Assembly: GCA_900764755.1 (NCBI GenBank)
Contig: CAAFPE010000023.1
Location: 1-13,509 of the forward strand
Direction of reading: 5' to 3'
Source of the DNA: an uncultured Oscillospiraceae bacterium
GTDB taxonomy: Bacteria > Bacillota > Clostridia > Oscillospirales > Oscillospiraceae
Length of the DNA: 13,509 nucleotides
Shown here: piece by piece, positions 1-6,174 of the stretch
Layout: each line of letters begins with the position of its first letter
Numbering within the stretch: the stretch's first letter is position 1
Notes under the pieces: model-generated
What the model saw: only the letters and a program-made list of their open reading frames with translations
Told to the model about the DNA's origin: nothing
Databases searched by the model: none
Translations under genes and position numbers: made by a program

Positions 1-70
1 CCGCCCTTTCTCGGAGACCCTGGCCCCCGGGGGGGCGCGACGACTCGGCGCGCCGCACCTTGCAGAGTTT

Positions 71-112
71 CGCCCTTTGGGCGAGTTCCTTTTTCCCCGG
101 TGAAAAAGGAAC
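71..112. repeat. Two adjacent hairpins
   Basis: The first hairpin is CGCCC-TTT-GGGCG at 71-83. Next to it is a perfect 10-bp stem, GTTCCTTTTT at 85-94 with AAAAAGGAAC at 103-112, around an 8-nt loop. The second could act as a factor-independent terminator for a gene off the left edge, but no coding sequence is visible to the left. Its role is unknown. Confidence 0.55.
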
Positions 113-292
113 CAAACGCCCGTCGGGGGTGTCCCGCGGCTCCAGCGGGGCCACTCCCGGGCCACCGGGCCCTGATGCGGCGCAAAATTCCGGCCTGTGC
201 CATTTTACAACCGCGCCTGGTTCCGACCAGCCATGGCAGAGGGTGCGGGATCGTGTCTGCGCCGGACGGAGCCCTTCCCATGGACCGGGAAC

Positions 293-317
293 GGGCGAGT
301 CTGGGACTCGCCCCTAC
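293..317. repeat. Perfect 9-bp hairpin carrying the CGCCCCTAC motif
   Basis: GGGCGAGTC (293-301) and GACTCGCCC (305-313) form a perfect 9-bp stem with a 3-nt loop. The right arm runs into CGCCCCTAC (309-317), a word found in inverted orientation at 403-411. This looks like a short palindromic intergenic repeat. Repeat-family membership is inferred. Confidence 0.5.
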
Positions 318-391
318 GGCGATCCACAGCCATTTCCGAGACATGGCGGGCGGGGCAAGCCCTTCCCGTTGTTCCGTTCTGCGGTGACCCG

Positions 392-435
392 CCTGAGATG
401 TTGTAGGGGCGGCCCCTCCCCTGCAATGTCTCAGG
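392..435. repeat. 18-bp imperfect inverted repeat
   Basis: CCTGAGATGTTGTAGGGG (392-409) pairs with CCCCTGCAATGTCTCAGG (418-435) over 18 positions with three mismatches, all transitions, around an 8-nt loop. Mismatches limited to transitions suggest that pairing has been partly conserved or that the repeat is decaying. It contains GTAGGGGCG at 403-411. Confidence 0.55.
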
Positions 436-457
436 ATGCGAAAAATCTTTTATAAAG

Positions 458-490
458 AAACAGCGGAAGGGACAGGCCCTTCCGCTGTTT
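458..490 (-). terminator. Factor-independent terminator of the PFL-family gene
   Basis: A perfect 14-bp stem (458-471 with 477-490) closes a 5-nt loop. On the minus strand it is followed by a T-rich run (TTTCTTTATA). It lies 26 bases past the stop codon of the PFL-family gene and would end the minus-strand operon. Confidence 0.85.
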
Positions 491-515
491 GAAATCATAA
501 TAAAAGATGTCACGC

Positions 516-1874
516 TCAGTTCTTCAGACTCTGCATAGGGGCGGGGATGCGTCCCCCCCGGGCCACAAAGTCCCGGGCGGAGAAGGCGTGGACCGGCTGT
601 ACCGGAGCAGAGCCCAGCAGGCCGCCGAACTCCACCAGGTCGCCCACCTGCTTGCCGGGGGCGGGGATCAGACGGACCGCAGTGGTCTTGGAGTTGACCA
701 TGCCGATGGCCGCCTCGTCGGCGATGATGGCAGACAGGGTCTCGGCGGAGGTGTCTCCGGGGACGGCGATCATATCCAGGCCCACCGAGCACACACAGGT
801 CATAGCCTCCAGCTTATCCAGGGTGAGGGCCCCGGAGCTGGCGGCGGCGATCATACCCTCGTCCTCGCTCACCGGGATGAAAGCGCCGGACAGGCCGCCC
901 ACATGGGAGGAAGCCATAACACCGCCCTTTTTCACCGCGTCATTGAGCAGAGCCAGGGCCGCAGTGGTGCCGTGGGTGCCGCACACCTCCAGCCCCATCT
1001 CCTCCAGGATCCGGGCCACGCTGTCACCCACCGCCGGGGTGGGGGCCAGGGAGAGGTCCACAATGCCGAAGGGGGTGTCCAGGCGGCGGCTGGCCTCCTG
1101 AGCCACCAGCTGGCCCATGCGGGTGATACGGAAGGCGGTCTTTTTAATGGTCTCAGCCACCACGTCAAAGGGCTGGCCCTTCACCGCCTGAAGGGCGTGG
1201 TATACCACGCCGGGGCCGGAGACTCCTACGTTGATGACCTTCTCCGGCTCGCCCACTCCGTGGAAAGCGCCGGCCATGAAGGGGTTGTCCTCCACCGCGT
1301 TGCAGAACACCACCAGCTTGGCGCAGCCGAAGCCGCCCTGACCTGCGGTGCGCTGGGCCAGATCCTTGATGGTGCGGCCCATCAGAGCCACCGCGTCCAT
1401 GTCGATGCCTGCCTTGGTGGAGCCCACATTCACACTGGCGCACACCAGGTCCGTGGTGGACAGGGCCTCGGGGATAGAGGCGATGAGCTTCCGGTCAGCC
1501 TCCGTCATCCCCTTCTGCACCAGGGCGGAGAATCCGCCAATAAAATTGACGCCGGTGGCCTTGGCGGCCCGGTCCAGGGCGGCGGCAAAGGGTGCGTAGT
1601 TGTCGGTCTCTGCGGCAGCGGCCACCAGGGCGATGGGGGTGACGGAGATCCGCTTGTTGACGATGGGGATGCCGAACTCCGCCTCGATGGCCTCTCCAGT
1701 GGCCACCAGCTTTTCGGCATATCGGGTGATCTTGTCGTAGATCGCATCGCAGGCCGCCTTCGGGTCGCTGCGGGCGCAGGACAGCAGGGAGATCCCCATG
1801 GTGATGGTCCGCACATCCAGGTGCTGCTGGTCGATCATCTGGATGGTCTGCATGATTTCGTGTTGACTGAGCAT
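516..1874 (-). CDS. PFL family protein (DUF711/UPF0210)
   Basis: This 452-residue protein has the full length usual for the UPF0210/DUF711 family. I recognise the family from the N-terminal MLSQHEIMQTI start, the central GQGGFGCAKLVVFCNAVEDN and VINVGVSGPGVV blocks, and the late FGIVDLSLAPTP and GTHGTTAAL blocks. Family members share a fold related to pyruvate formate-lyase, but no reaction is established and I see no glycyl-radical motif. I see no signal peptide or membrane segment, so it is probably cytoplasmic. The ATG start follows AGGAGGGG at good spacing. It is the last gene of a minus-strand cluster after the ACT-domain gene; ACT/UPF0237 and UPF0210 genes are neighbours in many Gram-positive genomes, which suggests a joint, possibly ligand-regulated role. 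A strong terminator follows. Family assignment is confident; function is unknown. Confidence 0.93.
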   Translation of the reverse strand: MLSQHEIMQTIQMIDQQHLDVRTITMGISLLSCARSDPKAACDAIYDKITRYAEKLVATGEAIEAEFGIPIVNKRISVTPIALVAAAAETDNYAPFAAALDRAAKATGVNFIGGFSALVQKGMTEADRKLIASIPEALSTTDLVCASVNVGSTKAGIDMDAVALMGRTIKDLAQRTAGQGGFGCAKLVVFCNAVEDNPFMAGAFHGVGEPEKVINVGVSGPGVVYHALQAVKGQPFDVVAETIKKTAFRITRMGQLVAQEASRRLDTPFGIVDLSLAPTPAVGDSVARILEEMGLEVCGTHGTTAALALLNDAVKKGGVMASSHVGGLSGAFIPVSEDEGMIAAASSGALTLDKLEAMTCVCSVGLDMIAVPGDTSAETLSAIIADEAAIGMVNSKTTAVRLIPAPGKQVGDLVEFGGLLGSAPVQPVHAFSARDFVARGGRIPAPMQSLKN

Positions 1875-1922
1875 GAATTGCCCCTCCTAATTGTTGTCAC
1901 ATGACTGCGGCTGCTCCGCTCG

Positions 1923-2083
1923 CCTCCGCGCCTCTCTTTGTCACGCTGTGGATTAGGCGCACAGCCGGGGAGACAACTCTCCGACTCCGGGCAGACCCGG
2001 TCCCGCCGTTGGCGGCCCCTGGGCTCTGCCCATCCGCTTCACAGTCTGTCTCCCCTGTGCGCATATCCTCCGCGCTTCTTTTT
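1923..2083. repeat. Nested palindromic element flanked by short direct repeats
   Basis: Between the ACT and PFL genes, GCGCACAG (1957-1964) and CTGTGCGC (2055-2062) are perfect inverted ends of a 106-bp block. Inside, on the minus strand, GGGAGACA pairs with TGTCTCCC, GACT with AGTC, GGGCAGA with TCTGCCC, and CCGCC with GGCGG around the central loop. The block is bracketed by direct repeats CCTCCGCGCCTCTCTTT (1923-1939) and CCTCCGCGCTTCTTTTT (2067-2083), identical at 15 of 17 positions. It may be a small palindromic mobile element or a folded RNA in the operon leader of the PFL gene. A 55-codon minus-strand frame (1897-2064) crosses it, but I do not call that a gene. Confidence 0.6.
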
Positions 2084-2351
2084 AGATCCGGTGCATCGCG
2101 TTGAAAATATCCTCCCGCTGGATGCGGATGGACAGCCCCCGCTCCTGACCGGCCTGCTCCAGCAGCTGAGCGATCTCCACAATGGACTCGCCGCAGGCAG
2201 ATGTATCCACCAGCATCACCATGGTGAAATACTCCTGTAAAATAGTCTGGCTGATGTCCAGGATGTTGATGCTGTGCTGGGCCAGCAGGGAACACACCGC
2301 GGCGGTAATCCCTACCTGGTCCTTACCAATGACAGTTACGATCGCTTTCAT
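2082..2351 (-). CDS. ACT domain-containing protein (UPF0237 type)
   Basis: This 89-residue protein is a single ACT domain. It opens with KAIVTVIGKDQVGITAAV, the usual first strand and ligand-binding turn, followed by the helix SLLAQHSINILDISQTI and the strand FTMVMLVDT. The length matches UPF0237 proteins, which resemble the N-terminal ACT domain of GcvR. ACT domains commonly bind amino acids or other small ligands; the ligand here is unknown. The ATG start follows a GGAAGGAAG ribosome binding site. It lies 51 bases after the YfbR-like gene and 207 bases before the PFL-family gene, all on the minus strand. I infer that it senses a small molecule for, or forms a complex with, the PFL-family protein. 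Confidence 0.92.
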   Translation of the reverse strand: MKAIVTVIGKDQVGITAAVCSLLAQHSINILDISQTILQEYFTMVMLVDTSACGESIVEIAQLLEQAGQERGLSIRIQREDIFNAMHRI

Positions 2352-2402
2352 AGGTATCTTCCTTCCTTGTTCATGTCACGCCTGTCTGAAACGCTCAGGC
2401 GC

Positions 2403-2978
2403 TTAATTCAATTCGTCCAGGGTCAATTCAAACCCATCCAAAAAGTGTTCCATGAAGTAGCTCAGCGCCGGGATGGGGTTCCGGCACAGGGCCGCATAGG
2501 TCTGTTCCCTGGCCTTTTTGAACTCCAAATTCCCCGCCTTCAGCTCCTCCACACACTTGAGATAGGCGGAGAGCTTGTCCGCAGCCTTGACCAGGGCCCG
2601 CAGTTCCGGAGCCGGGATGGTCAGCGCCTCCTCATAGGCGGGGCGCAGTTCCTCCGGCAGCATGGACAGCAGCTTTCCCACCGCTACCGCCTCCACCTGC
2701 TGGTAGGCGCTCTGGATGTCTGGGTTGTCGTATTTGATGGGGGTAGGCAGGTCGCCGGTGAGGATCTCGCTGGCATCGTGGTACAGAGCGGCCACAGCCA
2801 CCTGGCCAGGGTCCACATTTCCGCCGAAATATTGGTTCTGGATCACGGCCAGGGCGTGGGCCAGCACCGCCACCTGGTGGGAGTGCTCCTGAATATTCTC
2901 CGGCTGGGTGTTGCGCATCAACCCCCACCGGGCGATGTACCGCATCCGGGCGATCATGGGGAAAAAGCTGTGAGCCAC
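2403..2978 (-). CDS. yfbR: YfbR-like HD-domain 5'-deoxynucleotidase
   Basis: This 191-residue HD-superfamily phosphohydrolase closely resembles E. coli YfbR, which removes the 5' phosphate from deoxyribonucleoside monophosphates (EC 3.1.3.89) and helps balance dNTP pools. The N-terminal part has the pattern LMRN..EN..EHS.QVA..AHALA. Metal-binding candidates are His32 in EHS, His67-Asp68 in YHDASE, and Asp134 in VKAADKL, matching the spacing of His33, His68-Asp69 and Asp137 in E. coli YfbR. The GDLPTP and AYLKCVEELKAGN blocks are also present. The start is GTG, chosen because YfbR homology begins there and a GGGAGCGAGG stretch precedes it. It is the first gene of the minus-strand cluster, with a promoter at 3013-3042. 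I see no signal peptide, so it is probably cytoplasmic. Confidence 0.92.
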   Translation of the reverse strand: MAHSFFPMIARMRYIARWGLMRNTQPENIQEHSHQVAVLAHALAVIQNQYFGGNVDPGQVAVAALYHDASEILTGDLPTPIKYDNPDIQSAYQQVEAVAVGKLLSMLPEELRPAYEEALTIPAPELRALVKAADKLSAYLKCVEELKAGNLEFKKAREQTYAALCRNPIPALSYFMEHFLDGFELTLDELN

Positions 2979-3012
2979 CAGACCTCGCTCCCTTTCTTTA
3001 GAGATGGTTGCT

Positions 3013-3042
3013 ATTTTATCACAGACGGGGGCGGCTTGTAAA
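3013..3042 (-). promoter_or_regulatory. Promoter for the yfbR-ACT-PFL cluster
   Basis: On the minus strand TTTACA (3042-3037) and TAAAAT (3018-3013) are 18 bases apart, close to the housekeeping sigma consensus. They lie about 35 bases upstream of the GTG start of the YfbR-like gene. The match is by eye only. Confidence 0.55.
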
Positions 3043-3100
3043 CCGGAAACGGTGGGCGGCGGCGTATTTTTGGTTCACCTCCCAGGATACAGGTCCCGTA

Positions 3101-3129
3101 TTGAATCAATCGAGAAATATGTGTATAAT
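3101..3129 (+). promoter_or_regulatory. Promoter for the TraX-family gene
   Basis: TTGAAT (3101-3106) and a perfect TATAAT (3124-3129) are separated by exactly 17 bases. Transcription would start near 3136. This rules out the more upstream open part of the TraX frame as coding and supports a start at 3155 or 3188. Confidence 0.65.
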
Positions 3130-3187
3130 TTTGAACAAGACAGCAGTTGTGAGAATGGGGACAGCAAATTTGAACGCAGGGTTCAAA

Positions 3188-4033
3188 ATGGTACGCCAGT
3201 GGGGCCAGCATATTGACGGCCGCATTGAAAGGATTCAGTTTTTAACAGGTTCCTCACTGAAGCTCATTGCCATTGTTTCTATGGTCATCGATCACACCTG
3301 TAAAATCGTGCTCCAGTGGGTGCTGGCAAACCATTGGGGCGTCATGGTCGATCACGGACAAATGTCGTGGGAACAATTCCAAAAAATAGATCATTTGATC
3401 CGTTTTGACTTACAAAGCATTGGTACAATCGCCTTTCCGCTGTTCTGCTTTTTGTTGTCGGAGGGCTTCCAGCATACCAGAAACAGGTCCCGTTATATCG
3501 GGTCCATGCTTTTGTTCGCCTTTCTTTCAGAGCTGCCCTTTGACATTGGTTTTTTCAGCACATACTCGACCAAGGAGGGCACGTTTCCATTCTATCCGAG
3601 CTATCAAAATGTGTTCTTTACCCTGTTCTTCGGACTTTCGACCTTAGTGTGCCTGGAGCGGTTTTCCTGCGGCTCCAGATCAGGGAGCGGGAAAATCGGA
3701 CCTGTGTTTTTACAGGTCCTCAGTATCGCGCTCTTCGCCCTGTTGGCCGAACTGATCCGCTGTGACTACGGGATGCAGGGGATCTTCTTTATTGCCGCAT
3801 TTTATGTCTGCCGCGGCCACCGGGCCGGACAGGTCCTGCTCTTTCTTTTGGCCTATATGGGCACAACCGGGAATCAGCCGCCCCTGTGTATCCTCCTCGC
3901 CTGCCTGCTGATCCTGCTCTACAATGGACAGCGCGGCAAATTAAAACTGAAATACTTCTTTTATGCCTTTTATCCCATCCATATCTCGATTCTGTACCTC
4001 ATTACGTTACAGCTGGAGTATTTCCTCCCCTGA
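3188..4033 (+). CDS. TraX family integral membrane protein
   Basis: This 281-residue protein has about eight hydrophobic segments (roughly 24-45, 78-94, 105-124, 142-157, 173-190, 196-208, 214-226, 234-246, with a last one near 262-279). Family signatures are the LTGSSLKLIAIVSMVIDH opening, SELPFDIGF in the middle, and the FYPIHISILYL ending. TraX of the F plasmid acetylates pilin, but chromosomal Firmicute homologues usually stand alone and their substrate is unknown; a membrane acyltransferase role is inferred. The start is uncertain. ATG 3188 has AGGG at good spacing; ATG 3155 would add 11 residues but has a weaker ribosome site. The gene is monocistronic, lies between its own promoter and that of the DnaD gene, and is visibly lower in GC than the replication genes that follow. 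Confidence 0.85.
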   Translation: MVRQWGQHIDGRIERIQFLTGSSLKLIAIVSMVIDHTCKIVLQWVLANHWGVMVDHGQMSWEQFQKIDHLIRFDLQSIGTIAFPLFCFLLSEGFQHTRNRSRYIGSMLLFAFLSELPFDIGFFSTYSTKEGTFPFYPSYQNVFFTLFFGLSTLVCLERFSCGSRSGSGKIGPVFLQVLSIALFALLAELIRCDYGMQGIFFIAAFYVCRGHRAGQVLLFLLAYMGTTGNQPPLCILLACLLILLYNGQRGKLKLKYFFYAFYPIHISILYLITLQLEYFLP

Positions 4034-4079
4034 AATTAAGCGCCCCGGCGCGGCGGACTGATACCGGATAGATTTCCTG

Positions 4080-4108
4080 TTTACTCCCGACGAATTTTGC
4101 GGTAAAAT
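4080..4108 (+). promoter_or_regulatory. Probable promoter of the DnaD/DnaC-like operon
   Basis: TTTACT (4080-4085) and TAAAAT (4103-4108) are 17 bases apart, with a start expected near 4115. It is followed 30 or so bases later by an AAGGGAGG ribosome binding site and the ATG at 4142. The -35 box matches consensus at four of six positions. Confidence 0.45.
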
Positions 4109-4141
4109 GGAACAGATCAAGATAAGAAGGGAGGGCGGAGG

Positions 4142-5092
4142 ATGGCCCAACTGTTAATGCCGGGCAGCGTAGTCGCCATGACAGACCAGGCAGCTGACCG
4201 GCTTTTGAAGCTGGACAGCGGCGACGCCGCCCTTCTGTACCTGCACCTGCTGCGCCGGGGCACGCCGGACGGCCTGCGCTGGCCGGAGGACCGGAAGCAA
4301 CGGGCACTGGACCAGTTGAAGGAGCACGGCCTGGCCCCGGCCGCCCTGGCCGCCGCCACGGCTCCTGCCGCTCCCGCGGAAGCCCCGCCCCCAGAGTATG
4401 GGGCGGAGGACATCACCGCCGCCCTCAGCGACCCTGCCTCCACCTTCCCAGCCCTGGCCGACGAGGTGGAGCGGCGGCTGGGCAAAAAACTCACCGCCAA
4501 TGATCTGAAGATCCTGTACACCCTGTACGACCATCTGGCCCTGCCCACCGAGGTCATCTTTCTTCTGGTCAACTGGTGCGTGGAGGAGATGGAACGCAAA
4601 TACGGTCCCGGCCGCAAGCCCTTTCTCTCCCAGATCCGCCGGGAGGGCTTTGTCTGGGCCCGAAAGGGGATCGACACGGTGGAAGCAGCAGAGCGCTATC
4701 TCCAGACCCTGGTGCGGCTGCGTGGCCGCGGAGCGGAGGTGCTGCGGCTGCTGGACATCCCGTCCCGGCCTCTGGTGGAGCGGGAGAAGAATTATATCGC
4801 CGCCTGGGATCAGATGGGCTTCGACGACGAGGCCCTCCGGGCGGCCTACGAGCGCACGGTGATGAAGAAACAGTCCATGGACTGGAGCTATATGAATGGC
4901 ATCCTCCGCCGGTGGCACGAGAAGGGCCTGCACACCCTGGCAGCCATCCAGGCCGGGGACCGGGACCCCAGGCCGGTACAGGCAGCCGCTCCTCTCTCTC
5001 CTGCCTCCGCCTCCCGGGAGGCGGAGCAGGCCCGGGAGGACATGGAGCGGATGCGCCGCCTGATGGAACAGATGAAGCAGATGGAGGGCTGA
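4142..5092 (+). CDS. DnaD domain-containing replication initiation protein
   Basis: This 316-residue protein has an N-terminal winged-helix-like region (about 1-65), an alanine/proline-rich linker (66-90), and two DnaD_B2-type modules (about 104-190 and 196-266). The second carries the signature YxxxIxxxW as Tyr250, Ile254 and Trp258. A charged, methionine-rich helix (290-314) ends the protein. DnaD proteins work in Gram-positive primosome assembly, remodelling origin DNA and helping recruit the helicase loader. The ATG lies about 7 bases after AAGGGAGG. The stop is 4 nt before the start of the DnaC-like ATPase, so the two are almost certainly co-transcribed and act together in loading the replicative helicase. 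This is a clostridial two-module form; I cannot tell whether it is the main DnaD or a paralogue. Confidence 0.9.
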   Translation: MAQLLMPGSVVAMTDQAADRLLKLDSGDAALLYLHLLRRGTPDGLRWPEDRKQRALDQLKEHGLAPAALAAATAPAAPAEAPPPEYGAEDITAALSDPASTFPALADEVERRLGKKLTANDLKILYTLYDHLALPTEVIFLLVNWCVEEMERKYGPGRKPFLSQIRREGFVWARKGIDTVEAAERYLQTLVRLRGRGAEVLRLLDIPSRPLVEREKNYIAAWDQMGFDDEALRAAYERTVMKKQSMDWSYMNGILRRWHEKGLHTLAAIQAGDRDPRPVQAAAPLSPASASREAEQAREDMERMRRLMEQMKQMEG

Positions 5093-5096
5093 ACCC

Positions 5097-6101
5097 ATGG
5101 CTTATGACCCCAATGTACTGCGCCGGGCCTCCGCCCGGCTGGAAGAGGAGAAGCGCCGCCGGGAGGACGAGCGGGAGCTGCTCCGGCGGCAGGCCTATGC
5201 CAAGGAGCCCCGGCTGGCCCAGCTGGACCGACGGCTCCAGGGCACCATGGCCGAGCTGGTAGCCGCCTCCCTTCGGAAGGGAGAGAACGCCGGCGACGCG
5301 GTGCGCGCCATCCGGGACAAAAATCTGGAGCTTCAGCAGGAGCGGGCCGTGCTGCTGGGCGCGCTGGGCCTGCCCGAGGACGCCCTGGATGACAAGCCCG
5401 CCTGTTCCAAGTGCGGAGACACCGGCTGGCGGGGGGCCCAGATGTGTGACTGCCTGAGATCTCTCTGCACCCAGGAGCAGATCCGGGAGCTTTCCAAGCT
5501 GCTGGATCTGGGGGAGCAGTCCTTCGACACCTTCCGGCTGGACTATTACAGCCAGTCCGTGTGGCCCGGACGGGGCTCCTCTCCCCGGGACAACATGGAC
5601 CTGGTGTATGAGGTGTGCCTGAACTATGCCCAGAAATTCGGTCGCTTCTACTTCAAAAACCTGTTTCTCTCCGGCGCGCCCGGACTGGGTAAGACCTTCC
5701 TGTCTGCCTGCATCGCCCGCTCCGTGTCGGAGCAGGGCCGCTCTGTGGTGTACGACACCGCAGGCAATATCTTCGCCCAGTTTGAGACCCGGAAGTTCCA
5801 GCGGGACGCGGAGGGCGTGCAGACCGCTCTGGACGAGACCCGGCGGTACCTCACCTGTGACCTGCTCATTCTGGACGACCTGGGCAGCGAGTTGACCACT
5901 CAGTTTGTCCAGTCCGCCCTGTATGAGCTGCTGAACACCCGGCTGGTAGCCAACCGCCACACGGTGATTTCTTCCAACCTCACCATGGAGGAAGCTGCCC
6001 GGCGCTACTCCCCCCAGATCGCCTCCCGCCTCATCGGAGAGTACCATGTCCTCCACTTCTTCGGGGATGACATCCGTCTGCTGAAAAAAAACAAGCTCTG
6101 A
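5097..6101 (+). CDS. DnaC-like AAA+ ATPase (helicase loader)
   Basis: This 334-residue protein is a DnaC/DnaI-type helicase loader. A charged coiled-coil-like region (about 8-90) is followed by a likely zinc ribbon with Cys103, Cys106, Cys117 and Cys119 (CSKC and CDC). The AAA+ core has Walker A GAPGLGKT at 193-200, Walker B LLILDDLG at 256-263, sensor I ISSN at 291-294 and a RYSPQIASRL segment at 303-312, where a catalytic arginine would be expected. The C terminus ends soon after, as in loaders without extra domains. The ribosome site GGAGGG lies inside the end of the DnaD gene. Together they form a two-gene primosome operon closed by a strong hairpin. In related bacteria the partner is the replicative DnaB-family helicase, encoded elsewhere. 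Confidence 0.92.
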   Translation: MAYDPNVLRRASARLEEEKRRREDERELLRRQAYAKEPRLAQLDRRLQGTMAELVAASLRKGENAGDAVRAIRDKNLELQQERAVLLGALGLPEDALDDKPACSKCGDTGWRGAQMCDCLRSLCTQEQIRELSKLLDLGEQSFDTFRLDYYSQSVWPGRGSSPRDNMDLVYEVCLNYAQKFGRFYFKNLFLSGAPGLGKTFLSACIARSVSEQGRSVVYDTAGNIFAQFETRKFQRDAEGVQTALDETRRYLTCDLLILDDLGSELTTQFVQSALYELLNTRLVANRHTVISSNLTMEEAARRYSPQIASRLIGEYHVLHFFGDDIRLLKKNKL

Positions 6102-6107
6102 TGTACG

Positions 6108-6144
6108 CATATCCCCCCAGCCGCTTAGCGGCCGGGGGGATATG
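6108..6144 (+). terminator. Strong hairpin terminator after the DnaC-like gene
   Basis: An 11-bp outer stem (6108-6118 with 6134-6144) and a 5-bp inner stem (GCCGC 6120-6124 with GCGGC 6128-6132) are separated by one mismatch and closed by TTA. The plus-strand tail is TTCTTCTGG. It lies 7 bases past the stop and between convergent genes, so it may also slow minus-strand transcripts leaving the P-type ATPase gene, though that side lacks a T run. Confidence 0.8.
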
Positions 6145-6174
6145 TTCTTCTGGTACGGACGAAAGCCGGAGATC

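Larger units (their letters stand above)
1..457. other. GC-rich noncoding stretch with hairpin repeats
   Basis: No reading frame here has a convincing ribosome binding site or a recognisable product. The open frames are arginine-, proline- and glycine-rich translations typical of noncoding GC-rich DNA. The stretch holds at least four inverted repeats (71-83, 85-112, 293-313, 392-435). The 9-base word CGCCCCTAC at 309-317 recurs as its reverse complement at 403-411, so the two right-hand hairpins may belong to one repeat family. It lies downstream of the PFL-family gene and its terminator. I infer an intergenic repeat island rather than a gene. Confidence 0.6.

Noticed and set aside
507..1904. 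465-codon plus-strand open frame
   Set aside because: It is the antisense shadow of the PFL-family gene: His/Gly/Gln-rich with no family pattern, while the minus frame shows clear UPF0210 blocks, a good ribosome site and a terminator.
4569..6110. 513-codon minus-strand open frame
   Set aside because: It runs antisense to the DnaD and DnaC-like genes, whose motifs (Walker A and B, YxxxIxxxW) are unmistakable. The minus translation is low-complexity Pro/Gly/Arg.
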